Origin: an uncultured Paraglaciecola sp.
Lineage (GTDB): Bacteria > Pseudomonadota > Gammaproteobacteria > Enterobacterales > Alteromonadaceae
Assembly: GCF_913058035.1 (NCBI RefSeq)
Contig: NZ_CAJXPA010000030.1
Coordinates: 1 to 34,036 of the forward strand
Length of the DNA: 34,036 bases
Direction of reading: 5' to 3'
Shown here: positions 26,042 through 34,036 of the stretch, piece after piece
How positions within the stretch are numbered: the stretch's first letter is position 1
Layout of the letters: every line of letters begins with the position of its first letter
The notes under the pieces: model-generated
What the model was told of the DNA's origin: nothing
What the model saw: the letters and a program-made list of their open reading frames with translations, nothing else
The model's database searches: none
Made by a program: the position numbers and the translations under genes

Positions 26042-27475
26042 TTAATTGCACAACTGGTAACGTTGACAGATAAATAATCGCTTATTAGGTTTAACCTGAT
26101 CGAGTATTTTTATGCCTTTTTGCTGAAATTCATCAGCAAATTTTTTGACTCGAACTGCGTAATCTTTTAATAGTCTTTGTTTATTAACATCATCGACGAA
26201 ACTAAAGATTAAGGAATTTTCACCTAAACTGATTAACTCCTGCCATGATAAATTGAACTCTTTTACAGCCACAAAGTATTCATCAGTCATGGTCGAGTCC
26301 CACATTCCTCTGTCGTCAGTAGAGAGAGCAACGGGGATCCCTGTTCTCAAATATTCTGGAAATGGATGCTGGCTGTATTCACTAACGTATTCAAGCAATA
26401 AATTGCTGACCAAATTAATTTCAACCAAATATTTATTATTCCGCATTAGCAACATGGTTTGCGGGTCGTCAATCAGGTTAATACCATGACCAATTCGGTC
26501 TGCCCCTAAAAGCAATGTGTCGCGCACATGAAAATTAGGCTCATCCACTTCTCCTGCATGAATAGCTAGTTTAACTGCAGGCATGGATTGTCGAAGTTCG
26601 CGAAAGGTCTTTAGAAAACGCAATGGATAACCTTTATCGTTGTCTTCTCGACCAACCATATTTAGACCCACAAGAATATCTCGATTGCTGTCAGCCAGTC
26701 GATAATTACGCTTTAAGTTTTCTTCTGCATCAGGTGAAAATCTTAACAAGGATTGTTGCAATCTTGTTGTCACACCTGTATCAATCGCGTCATATTGAGT
26801 TAACCGCTGGCGAAATAAGTCGATAACTTCATCACCGCTATATACACTGCCATCAGATTTAAGTCTGTTAAAGGCGCTGATCTGCGTCTCTAGATAAGTC
26901 AGGCCTTCTTCAGCAAAAGCTTGCATGTTTTTAACTATCATTTCAGCAGCTATGATTGGATTACGTCCCAAATCGTTGAGCCTTGACCAGTGTCTTTCAA
27001 AAAATTCCGAACGTCCCTCGAAATCTTTGTTTAGCCGAATACTATTTAGCCATGCCGTTTTTTGTTCTAGGTTTAGTTCATTCATCAAACGGTATTCAGA
27101 TTTTTCACACTCACTCAAAGTATTATAATTACTGTGTTGAATAGTACGAAACATTAAGGACTGAGGCGCTGAGTTAAATTCATTTGTGCCATAACCATTG
27201 CAAAGGTTGATAACAGTGCGAGTGTAATAACGGTAACCACCATTTCGCTCAGGCTGAGTAGCCAATTCATACCACCACTCACTGAAATTTGATCCCCCTA
27301 GATGATTATGTAAATCACCACCTTTTGGCAGCATGTATAAAAAATGGTAAAGCTGCTCCGGTGTTGCGTCATTCTTAAAATTAGAGAACCAATCAGACGC
27401 AGGTTTGCACATAGCAGCTGATGAAACGATAAGTAAACAGCTAGTTAACAACCTTAATATAGAAACTTTTACCAT
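26042..27475 (-). CDS. Exported adenosine deaminase-like metallohydrolase
   Basis: This 477-residue member of the adenosine/AMP deaminase family (PF00962) has a signal peptide (VSILRLLTSCLLIVSSAAMC) that predicts export. Motifs in order are the metal-binding DLHNHLGG (54-61), the glutamate and histidine in LAIHAGEVDEPN (about 305-316), RIGHGINL and the substrate-site LSTDDRGMW near residue 393. It is longer than cytoplasmic Add (about 333) and resembles the ADGF-type or periplasmic deaminase-like group. A role in scavenging extracellular nucleosides is inferred. The C-terminus ends in a Cys pair (ICQRYQLC). Confidence 0.88.
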   Translation of the reverse strand: MVKVSILRLLTSCLLIVSSAAMCKPASDWFSNFKNDATPEQLYHFLYMLPKGGDLHNHLGGSNFSEWWYELATQPERNGGYRYYTRTVINLCNGYGTNEFNSAPQSLMFRTIQHSNYNTLSECEKSEYRLMNELNLEQKTAWLNSIRLNKDFEGRSEFFERHWSRLNDLGRNPIIAAEMIVKNMQAFAEEGLTYLETQISAFNRLKSDGSVYSGDEVIDLFRQRLTQYDAIDTGVTTRLQQSLLRFSPDAEENLKRNYRLADSNRDILVGLNMVGREDNDKGYPLRFLKTFRELRQSMPAVKLAIHAGEVDEPNFHVRDTLLLGADRIGHGINLIDDPQTMLLMRNNKYLVEINLVSNLLLEYVSEYSQHPFPEYLRTGIPVALSTDDRGMWDSTMTDEYFVAVKEFNLSWQELISLGENSLIFSFVDDVNKQRLLKDYAVRVKKFADEFQQKGIKILDQVKPNKRLFICQRYQLCN

Positions 27476-27758
27476 GACTTTATCCCGTGGTTTTTCAATA
27501 AATCAACTTAAGTTAACCAAGCAACTATCCGACCAGTTAGTCAATTAATCCCATACTCAGCTCATTCAACAAATACATAATCAATAATTAAGTTTAATAG
27601 ACTAAATTGGGCTGTTTCAGAGCAGCGTTTTCCAATATTTGGTATATAAACACCAGATTAAAACTGTAAAACTGGGCTAAGAACAACATTAATTTATGTC
27701 GCTAACGGGCAAGCATTGGTATTTTACCATCGACAAAAACATAAATGACTAAAAGTTA

Positions 27759-28115
27759 CTATTTTGTATTGGTTGGCGAAGATAACTTACGTCCAAGGAT
27801 GTACGAATCGACAGTCGCAATGCCCCAACAAATGAATAATAGGAGGCTTGCGACATTTGGAGGATTACTTTGACTACCTGTAAGTTGTGAGGATATTTCA
27901 ACTATAAGACGAGTAATATCTGAAGGTATATCTCCACTTAAGATTTTGTTACTTATATCATTAGCAATATCCATTACATATGTGGTGAGCAGATATAAAC
28001 AACCTACACAGATCAAAGTAAACACAGCGCCTCTTAGTTTACTTTTCAAATAAAAATGCCCAAACCCTGGGAAAATAAAGGCAGATATTAGGGCTGCTTT
28101 TGTGGATTTATGCAT
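27759..28115 (-). CDS. Small membrane protein with N-terminal TM2-like segment
   Basis: This 118-residue protein has the N-terminal pattern STKAALISAFIFPGFGHFYL followed by KSKLRGAVFTLICVGCLYLL, which resembles small TM2/DUF5683-like proteins (a PGxGHxYL motif and a turn). A third hydrophobic segment is near residues 88-105 (ASLLLFICWGIATVDSYILG). The function is unknown. The start ATG lies exactly at the edge of a 16-bp triplication that carries its ribosome binding site. Confidence 0.75.
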   Translation of the reverse strand: MHKSTKAALISAFIFPGFGHFYLKSKLRGAVFTLICVGCLYLLTTYVMDIANDISNKILSGDIPSDITRLIVEISSQLTGSQSNPPNVASLLLFICWGIATVDSYILGRKLSSPTNTK

Positions 28116-28161
28116 ATGTGCCTTTATGTATATGTGCCTCTATGTATATGTGCCTCTATGT
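28114..28161. repeat. Three tandem copies of a 16-bp unit over a ribosome binding site
   Basis: ATATGTGCCTTTATGT (28114-28129) is followed by two copies of ATATGTGCCTCTATGT (28130-28145 and 28146-28161). On the minus strand every copy has AAAGG or AGAGG followed by CACAT, and the innermost copy places AAAGG five bases before the ATG of the small membrane protein. The unit is therefore a triplicated ribosome-binding-site region. Confidence 0.93.
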
Positions 28162-28519
28162 TGCATCTCACTAACGTTGCAAAACAATGAAATTTGTACG
28201 GCATTTTTATAATGTGAGCTATCGACAGGTTAAATATCTAATGATTGTTTCATAATATAAGCTCTCGTTACGAAAGTAGCTGTTACTATGAAATAAAAAC
28301 AAAAATTATTAAATTTAGAATGCTACTTTGAACTATTATTAAGAACATTTGACTAATCAGATAGAATAAAATGTGAATATATTATTTGATTGAAGCTACG
28401 AAATAAAAATCAACAGCTTCATCAAATGATATCTTACATGTGTAGTTCTCAGTGTAATAGCGTGCTGAGTCAATTCTTTTTACACTAGCGTAATGAATAA
28501 GCAACTTAAAGGAAAGATA
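28162..28519. other. Upstream region shared by two divergent genes
   Basis: This 358-base AT-rich stretch separates the membrane protein from arfA. An inverted repeat (TTGATTGAAGCT at 28386-28397 and AGCTTCATCAA at 28415-28425, one mismatch) is the only notable structure and could be an operator. Confidence 0.45.
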
Positions 28520-28723
28520 ATGAGAAAGCATAAAAAGCCTTCAGTAAAAACTAGTATGGGTGAATCAGATTTGGGACGAGGAGAAATCAAACATAATTTT
28601 TTAGCCGCATTAGTAACATCAAAACTGTATAAAATTCAGATAGTTCAAGCCAAGAAAGGTAAAGGTTCATATCAGCGTAGAGCTAAAAATATAAGACAAG
28701 AGTCTTATTTAATAGCGGTTTAA
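28520..28723 (+). CDS. arfA: Alternative ribosome-rescue factor A
   Basis: The core GRGEIKHNFLAALVTSKLYK followed by KKGKGSYQRR matches ArfA (E. coli YhdL: GQIKDNAIEALL ... KKGKGSY). ArfA recruits RF2 to ribosomes stalled without a stop codon and backs up tmRNA. The start at 28520 (MRKHKKPSVK) is chosen because AAAGGA lies six bases upstream; the ATG at 28493 has none. The final 14 codons contain a hairpin (28691-28708). This is a hallmark of arfA mRNA, whose hairpin makes nonstop transcripts that tmRNA destroys. The full protein is 67 residues. Confidence 0.93.
   Translation: MRKHKKPSVKTSMGESDLGRGEIKHNFLAALVTSKLYKIQIVQAKKGKGSYQRRAKNIRQESYLIAV
28691..28708 (+). promoter_or_regulatory. Intragenic hairpin of arfA
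   Basis: ATAAGAC, a loop AAGA and GTCTTAT form a perfect 7-bp stem followed by TTTAAT within the last codons of arfA. In E. coli a hairpin at this place is cut by RNase III or causes termination, giving a truncated nonstop message; the same control is inferred here. Confidence 0.82.
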
Positions 28724-28733
28724 GCGGTTGCTT

Positions 28734-28759
28734 AAAGCCACTATCAAATAAGGCTTTTT
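28734..28759 (+). terminator. Terminator after arfA
   Basis: AAAGCC, a 12-base loop and GGCTTT form a 6-bp stem followed by TT, 11 bases after the arfA stop. The stem is short, so termination may be partial. Confidence 0.55.
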
Positions 28760-28941
28760 ACTTGTTTTTAATGCTCTGATTTAAAACCATCCCAAAAGCA
28801 GTAAACACGAAGGAAACAATAGTAAAAACCTGTTTGGGATGATGACATCCCCCCCCTATCGACCCAATCGATTGTAAAGACATATCGTTTTAATGCCTGT
28901 AGGCTGCTGCTTAAAGCTTTTAAGTATTACGATGAAAAAAC

Positions 28942-29958
28942 ATGCAGAACAACCAAGATAAGCAGGACATTAAAGAGATTGTTGCGTATATAAAAAATCA
29001 AGAACGCACCTTACGTACCAACCACCCTTTTTTAGCACAACAAAACACCTTGGGTTTAGGCTTGCTTTTAATATCTGTATGCGGTTTTACTGCTGCAGGT
29101 TGTTTGTATTTTTATGCTGTTATTCCGGCATGGTGTTGCATCATCATTGCGGCTCTAAGCGCTTCTATTGCTCACGAAATCGAACACGATTTAATTCATC
29201 ATCAATACTTTAAATCAACCTCCGTGGTGTATCATTTTATGATGTTTATGGTGTGGATTATTAGGCCAAATACCGTCAATCCTTGGTACCGTAAAGGCAT
29301 GCATCTAAACCATCACAAAACCTCAGGTACCCCTCAAGATATTGAAGAACGTTTAGTGGGAAACGGTATTAAGAGCCATGCATTAAGGCTATTAGTGGTT
29401 TGTGATGGGTTACTCGGGCTGATAATCCGCAGCAAACAATTTTCTCGTGAGATTAGAGGATATAATTTTTTTAATGTATTTAATGCCAGCCTTCCTTTTG
29501 TCACTGTCTATTATCTTATTATTTATAGCTTTATACTTTTCTTTAGCGTCAACTTTATTGCTGATAATGCAGCAATAAAGTTGAATACCCCAGTTTGGCT
29601 AATGTCGCTAATGCAATGGGTAAATTTTGCAATGGTAGTATGGGTAGCACCTAACTTTTTACGTTCGGCATGCTTGAATTTCATCACATCGTCAATGCAT
29701 TACTATGGCGCTAAGTTCAATTTATTGCAGCAAACTCAGGTATTAAATCACTGGGCCTTTATGCCATTCCAGTGGTTTTGCTTCAACTTTGGTCACACAC
29801 ATAGCATTCATCATTTTGTACCTAATCAGCCTTTTTATATTCGCCAAATAATCAGTAAAAAAGTTAATATTTTATTGAAAAATAAAGGTGTGAAATTTAA
29901 TGATTTGAGCAGTATGCTTGCTGCTAATCATTATACAAATAACAGTGAATCCGCATAA
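28942..29958 (+). CDS. Membrane fatty-acid desaturase family protein
   Basis: This 338-residue diiron membrane protein has the three histidine boxes HEIEHDLIH (about 77-85), HLNHHK (about 121-126) and HSIHHF (about 289-294), which bind the two irons. Hydrophobic segments lie at about 38-70, 88-105, 182-208 and 215-245. It belongs to the desaturase/hydroxylase superfamily (PF00487); the substrate (acyl-lipid, sterol or alkane) cannot be told. The start has a poor ribosome binding site. A perfect 15-bp inverted repeat lies inside (29549-29584). Confidence 0.88.
   Translation: MQNNQDKQDIKEIVAYIKNQERTLRTNHPFLAQQNTLGLGLLLISVCGFTAAGCLYFYAVIPAWCCIIIAALSASIAHEIEHDLIHHQYFKSTSVVYHFMMFMVWIIRPNTVNPWYRKGMHLNHHKTSGTPQDIEERLVGNGIKSHALRLLVVCDGLLGLIIRSKQFSREIRGYNFFNVFNASLPFVTVYYLIIYSFILFFSVNFIADNAAIKLNTPVWLMSLMQWVNFAMVVWVAPNFLRSACLNFITSSMHYYGAKFNLLQQTQVLNHWAFMPFQWFCFNFGHTHSIHHFVPNQPFYIRQIISKKVNILLKNKGVKFNDLSSMLAANHYTNNSESA
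29549..29584. repeat. Perfect 15-bp inverted repeat inside the desaturase gene
   Basis: TCAACTTTATTGCTG (29549-29563) and CAGCAATAAAGTTGA (29570-29584) are perfect complements with a 6-base loop. The repeat codes for VNFIADNAAIKLN and does not break the frame, but would fold as a strong hairpin in mRNA. Confidence 0.95.
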
Positions 29959-30841
29959 ACGTTGAAGGTATACATTGTGGATAAATTTATGTATTAGATC
30001 GAATGTAGTTACTATCTTACTACCATATGTACTCTCTTTTAAATGAATGACACGCCCGAATACGATGATCACTACTCGATTACCGTGTGACGATGTCGAC
30101 ACATTAAAGACTGGGGTGCGAGCCATGTTCCAACACCAACCCAGAGTATGGTGCAGCCTATTGTGAATACCAGTTCAGTGAGCCTGAGTTATTCTAACTT
30201 AGCGCTTAGGTATTCAGTGTCACTTGTAGATCCTTTCGACTGAAGCGATGCATTGCATGCGGAAGAGCTCGTTACACCTGAGCTTGCAACCTTCTAAACA
30301 TTAATAAGCCGTGATTCATCTTAATTCTGTTCTTATTGTTCAAGAAGGATCTGCGCAACTGTATGTCTAGTACTTAAGTAGATAATTTGATGGACGCTAT
30401 ACTAGATATTATGAATGCCATAACATTAACGACAAACGATACAACTTTACCTAGATGCCTGTAAAATTATCAGAGTACATAACGTATCGCATGACTAGCA
30501 TCCATCACTCAAGTCATTTTTATGCCGTTTACACAAACATCAGCATAAACCTGACTATTAATGAGATAACATTCTCGACGCATCGAAAATCAAAGAGAAT
30601 TGAATCTCATAGTGTTTGAAAAAATCATATTCTATTCAGCTTTATTAGGCCTCAATCTATCAAATATTAGGTAAAGCATGATGCTGTCATGCATTTTTCA
30701 TCAGCTAAATAAGAATATTTTAAATGGTAAGCACTTCAGAATGTTGAGTGTCTACAAAGCAACAGTGATACTGTTAATTCCATTTATATTTGGTATATTC
30801 AAGACCATATTCATCCCTAAATCAAATTGAGAACTGATATT
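29959..30841. other. Region of 880 bases without a supported gene
   Basis: No complete gene. A 44-codon plus-strand patch (30109-30240) reads DWGASHVPTPTQSMVQPIVN then TSSVSLSYSNLALRYSVSLV before a stop; it may be a dead C-terminal end but is not recognised. A small hairpin (GCATGA 30676-30681, TCATGC 30687-30692) followed by ATTTTT could be a weak terminator. The promoter of prsT must lie near the end. Confidence 0.35.
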
Positions 30842-33637
30842 TTGAAACTATTTAAGAGAGTTTGTTTAGTTGTTTGCCTTTTATTGCCGTCATCGGTTTT
30901 TTCCCAGACGAGCAGTGAATATTATGAGAAAGCATTAGAGGTCTACACAGAAGGTGATTTGGGTGCAACGTATATATTCCTCAAAAATAGCTTACAACAG
31001 AATGATGATAATCTCTCAGCAAAAATTTTGATGGGAAAAATTTTGATGGTCAATACCTATATGGATCAAGCTGAAGCAGTTCTAGAGGAAGCATTAGCAT
31101 TAGGAGCGGATCCCAGTTTAATCGTCGATACTTTAGGCAAAGTTTGGTTATATACCGAACAAAATGAAAAGATCATTGATAGAAAATTTTCAAGTTTGAC
31201 TAAAAAAGCACAAACAAATTGGTACGTTATTGTTGCTGCCGCCCATATCAACTTAAAAGAATTAAACCAGGCACGTATCGTATATAAAAAAGCATTGCAA
31301 AACGATCCAGAAAATATTGCGGCTCTAAACGCATTAGCACTCTTGGAAATGCATGTGGATGATTTTAAGGAGTCAGCGAAATACTTAGATAAATCACTAT
31401 TTCTAGAGCCTGAAAATATTGCGACATTGCGCGTATTAGGTGATTTATATATGCGTCAAAATAACATCAAAGAAGCCATTGCTGCATACAAAAAAAGCTA
31501 TGAAATAGATCCTTTAGATCCGTTTACAAAGCGGTCATTAGCCACTGCTTACATACAAAATCAAAATATTGATTTAGCACGATTACTACTTGACGAAATA
31601 TTGCAACAAACTCCCGGCGATCCTTCAAGTTTGCTGATCAAAGCATGGATATTAGCTAAAAACCAATCAAGTAAAGAGGCGACAACTCAATTAGAAAAGT
31701 TAAGTGCACAGATGACAGTATTTAACGATGAGACCTTACAAAAAAGACCTACACTACTGTATGTAAGCGCATTGTCGGCGTTCTCGTTAAAAAACTATCA
31801 ACAGGCAATCACATTTTTTAATCAGTATTTGTCATTAGTGCCCGGCAATATTGAAGCTATCACTTTACTAGCCCAAACCTACATTAAAGTAGATGATCAT
31901 AAGAGTGCACTCAAACTACTTCAAAGCCACGAGTCTGAAGTAACAAGTAATGCAGAGACCGCGATTATACTTGCTGAACTTTATTTGGCAGATAATAAGA
32001 TATTCAGGGCAGTTGAAATTACTCAAAAATTACAGGCATTATATCCAGATGATCAAAACGTCAAACTATTAGAAATTAAAACGCTAATTTCTAGAGGAAA
32101 ACAGCAACAGGCATTAAGCATGATAGATTTGTCTGGATACAGCAGTACTAACCCTCAATTCATCATCACAAAAGCACAACTATTAGTAGAATTAGGTGAT
32201 TTCGATGAGGCAAGCAATATTGCCGATCAGTATCTGTTATTAGATCCAGAAAATATTGAGTTCATTAACTTTAAAGCGGTAATTCTTATACGCCAAAAGA
32301 AATTATCAGAAGCAGAGACCTTTTTAAATACGGCGTTAGTAAAAGATCCGGAACACTTTACTACTCGATTCAACGTAGCAACTCTTTCGAATTTACGAGG
32401 TGAATATGACAAGGCAATTGAAATATTAAAGCAATTGGATAAATTGCAACCCGACTCGTTAAAAGTATTGACATTATTTGCACAAGTTCAATTTAGTAAG
32501 GGTGATCTTACCGCAGCTAATGAAAAGTTAGAAAGTGTACTTAAAAAAGACAGCGACAATCTCAATGCCATGGAATTGCTGTCAACCATACATATGCGTC
32601 AAAGAGAGCCAGAAAAAGCTATATGGCAACTTAATCAGGCGCTTAAAATCCAACCTGACAATACAAGATTCCTATTACAACGAGTTGAATTGTACTTGCA
32701 CCTCAAACAGTCTGATCTAGCCACTGGGGAGTTATCAAAGATTAAGCGACTAGTGCAAAATGATCCTGAAAGCTTGGCAAAATTAAGTAAAGTCCAGGTC
32801 AAAGCAACAGATATTCAAGGCGCCAAACGAAGCATCTCTCGTGCTTTGCAGTTAAAACCAGAACAATTAAACTTAGCTACTCAGTATGTGAGCACATATT
32901 TGATTGCAGGTGATCTTGAAAACGCACGCAAAATGTTAAGTAAATGGCTGACTGTGCAACCCAACGAACCACAATTACTGGTGTTATCTGGTGACGTTTA
33001 CGATGCCAATAATGAGCCTGAAGCTGCATCTAAAGCTTACCTAAAAACCCTTGATATAGCAGGAAGTTCCCGAACTGCTGTGATTAAATTATATCAATTG
33101 ACTACTAAAGGTATCGCCCATGATGCATTTGAAAATAAGCTACAAGAACTGCTTAAGAATAATCCCAAAGATTATCTAAGCCGCAATTTATTAGCAGATT
33201 TTTATATTAATCGAAACAACTTTGAAAAAGCATTAGTCGAGTATCAAAAACTAATCGAAGTTGAGTTATTGCCTAATAAAGCATTAATCCTGAACAACAT
33301 GGCAAATATTTACATAGACATGGATCTTAATAAAGCACACCAATTGATCAATCAAGCAGTAACAGAAAGTGCAGAAGAAGAATTAGAAGTAGCAGCTTTG
33401 TATGATACGCTAGGATGGATCTTATCGCTTATGGGGCAATATGAAGATGCATTAACCGCGTTACGTAAATCTTTTGCTATGGACTCAGATGATCCGTCTA
33501 ATCAATATCACCTTGCTTATACATTGCACAAATTGAGTCGTATTCCACAGGCTAAAAATTCGTTAGAGCGTGCGTTATCCTCGAATCGCCCATTCGCTGA
33601 GCGAACTGAAGCACAGGTACTATTAACTTTATTGTAA
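30842..33637 (+). CDS. prsT: PEP-CTERM system TPR-repeat protein PrsT
   Basis: This 931-residue secreted protein has the signal peptide MKLFKRVCLVVCLLLPSSVF and then about 25 tandem TPR units (for example DNLSAKILMGKILMVNTYMD, NIATLRVLGDLYMRQNN, NLNAMELLSTIHMRQREPEK). Size, signal peptide and repeat order fit the XrtA/PEP-CTERM PrsT family (TIGR02917), linked in family members to exopolysaccharide export and protein sorting. The start is TTG 30842 with GAGAA upstream; TTG 30827 is the alternative. No xrtA, prsK or prsR gene is in the window, so the link to that system is inferred from the family. Downstream a terminator-like hairpin stands at 33723. Confidence 0.83.
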   Translation: MKLFKRVCLVVCLLLPSSVFSQTSSEYYEKALEVYTEGDLGATYIFLKNSLQQNDDNLSAKILMGKILMVNTYMDQAEAVLEEALALGADPSLIVDTLGKVWLYTEQNEKIIDRKFSSLTKKAQTNWYVIVAAAHINLKELNQARIVYKKALQNDPENIAALNALALLEMHVDDFKESAKYLDKSLFLEPENIATLRVLGDLYMRQNNIKEAIAAYKKSYEIDPLDPFTKRSLATAYIQNQNIDLARLLLDEILQQTPGDPSSLLIKAWILAKNQSSKEATTQLEKLSAQMTVFNDETLQKRPTLLYVSALSAFSLKNYQQAITFFNQYLSLVPGNIEAITLLAQTYIKVDDHKSALKLLQSHESEVTSNAETAIILAELYLADNKIFRAVEITQKLQALYPDDQNVKLLEIKTLISRGKQQQALSMIDLSGYSSTNPQFIITKAQLLVELGDFDEASNIADQYLLLDPENIEFINFKAVILIRQKKLSEAETFLNTALVKDPEHFTTRFNVATLSNLRGEYDKAIEILKQLDKLQPDSLKVLTLFAQVQFSKGDLTAANEKLESVLKKDSDNLNAMELLSTIHMRQREPEKAIWQLNQALKIQPDNTRFLLQRVELYLHLKQSDLATGELSKIKRLVQNDPESLAKLSKVQVKATDIQGAKRSISRALQLKPEQLNLATQYVSTYLIAGDLENARKMLSKWLTVQPNEPQLLVLSGDVYDANNEPEAASKAYLKTLDIAGSSRTAVIKLYQLTTKGIAHDAFENKLQELLKNNPKDYLSRNLLADFYINRNNFEKALVEYQKLIEVELLPNKALILNNMANIYIDMDLNKAHQLINQAVTESAEEELEVAALYDTLGWILSLMGQYEDALTALRKSFAMDSDDPSNQYHLAYTLHKLSRIPQAKNSLERALSSNRPFAERTEAQVLLTLL

Positions 33638-33722
33638 TTGTCCCTATATAATGACAAAGATTTGATACGCTCGATAAACTGCCTAGATATTGGTTTTATT
33701 ATATTAAGTGATAATGTAAACC

Positions 33723-33765
33723 TAATGAATGTTGTACTTAGCACAACATTCATTATTAGCTTTTT
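33723..33765 (+). terminator. Probable terminator after prsT
   Basis: TAATGAATGTTGT and ACAACATTCATTA form a perfect 13-bp stem with a 7-base loop, followed by TTAGCTTTTT. It starts 86 bases after the prsT stop. Confidence 0.75.
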
Positions 33766-33888
33766 AGTCGAAGAGACTTAGGGGAGTGATTTAAGGCACA
33801 CGATTAGATTTTATTAATATCCAATACCGAAGTACACAATCTTACAAATAACATTACAAGTAATGACTCCCCTTTCCCAAGACTCAAC
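33766..33888. other. Last genomic stretch, no gene seen
   Basis: No open frame or motif is seen in these last ~120 genomic bases. Confidence 0.4.
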
Positions 33889-33965
33889 CTTGTCTCTTAT
33901 ATACATCTCCGAGCCCACGAGACCGTACTAGATCTCGTATGCCTTCTTCTGCTTGAAAAAAAAAA
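33889..33965 (+). other. Illumina Nextera i7 adapter with index and poly-A (artefact)
   Basis: CTTGTCTCTTATATACATCT (33889 onward) is the Nextera mosaic end with one inserted base and one C-to-T change; CCGAGCCCACGAGAC follows, then an 8-base index CGTACTAG (33924-33931, equal to N702), then ATCTCGTATGCC with TTCTTCTGCTTG (one mismatch to P7), then ten A. This is library adapter read-through and not bacterial DNA. Confidence 0.97.
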
Positions 33966-34036
33966 GACAGACTATCAACACGATCGGAAGACCGATACAA
34001 CCACCTTCAGAAGTTGAAATAAAAGCTCCTGCACAA
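33966..34036. other. Post-adapter tail of unknown origin (likely artefact)
   Basis: These 71 bases follow the adapter poly-A. Reads running past the end of an insert give low-quality noise, so these bases should not be trusted. A GATCGGAAGA string (33982-33991) recalls the TruSeq adapter but is surrounded by other sequence. Confidence 0.8.

Noticed and set aside
29872-30126. 84-codon minus-strand ORF overlapping the desaturase end
   Set aside because: It overlaps the real gene, has no ribosome binding site and no recognisable pattern.
33982-33991. GATCGGAAGA as a second (TruSeq) adapter
   Set aside because: Only ten bases match and the following bases differ; it lies in the low-quality tail after the Nextera adapter.

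Overview
The window looks like a chromosomal contig end from a marine gammaproteobacterium of the Alteromonadales, probably near Paraglaciecola/Glaciecola/Alteromonas. This rests on the AT-rich composition, an E. coli-like GshB start, the ydbH-ynbE-ydbL operon, DUF3718, ArfA, and a PEP-CTERM-type PrsT protein. The genus is inference; no 16S gene is present. The last ~150 bases are not genomic: they contain an Illumina Nextera i7 adapter, its index and the P7 primer followed by poly-A.

Layout. 1-231: 5' part of gshB (minus). 404-3142: a TPR protein that seems to lack its N-terminus, then a translationally coupled LytTR response regulator and LytS-type kinase (minus). 3143-4344: about 1.2 kb with no supported gene. 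4345-5283: a secreted DUF3718 protein and a small unknown protein with a clear terminator. 5390-7401: a diheme MbnH-like enzyme and its MbnP-like partner (the 'metallo-mystery pair'), divergent from a heavily decayed choice-of-anchor B-type gene (7379-8669). 8764-8840: tRNA-Ile2(CAU), followed by a small mobile-element graveyard: a GC-richer unknown ORF, a serine recombinase remnant and an IS6-family transposase remnant. 10429-10833: a compact SOS-type promoter (LexA box over a perfect -10) driving an unrecognised 110-residue protein. 11347-13158: DUF6671 zinc-ribbon protein and Sua5/TsaC in one transcription unit. 13434-16743: a Cys/Met-metabolism PLP enzyme, an SMP-30/gluconolactonase-like protein and a membrane-anchored FKBP. 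16744-18337: non-coding and decayed sequence with an 8-bp tandem repeat. 18338-21407: the ydbH-ynbE-ydbL operon, ending in a good terminator. 21516-21889: another decayed gene. 22323-24791: a hybrid 7TM sensor kinase. 24963-28115 (minus): a crotonase, an exported adenosine deaminase-like protein and a small membrane protein whose ribosome binding site lies in a 16-bp tandem triplication. 28520-28723: arfA with its hallmark intragenic hairpin. 28942-29958: a fatty-acid desaturase containing a perfect 15-bp inverted repeat. 30842-33637: the TPR protein PrsT.

How the genes work together. Several units concern the cell envelope: YdbH/YnbE/YdbL in phospholipid transport to the outer membrane, the desaturase in lipid fluidity, PrsT in exopolysaccharide/PEP-CTERM sorting, and two sensor kinases. 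The MbnH/MbnP pair is a periplasmic copper-linked protein-modification system. Sua5 and ArfA serve translation fidelity and ribosome rescue. The most interesting leads are the SOS-controlled unknown gene at 10501, the orphan MbnH/MbnP pair beside a dead neighbour, and the self-limiting arfA transcript. I found no CRISPR array, complete prophage, complete insertion sequence or recognisable multi-gene defence system.
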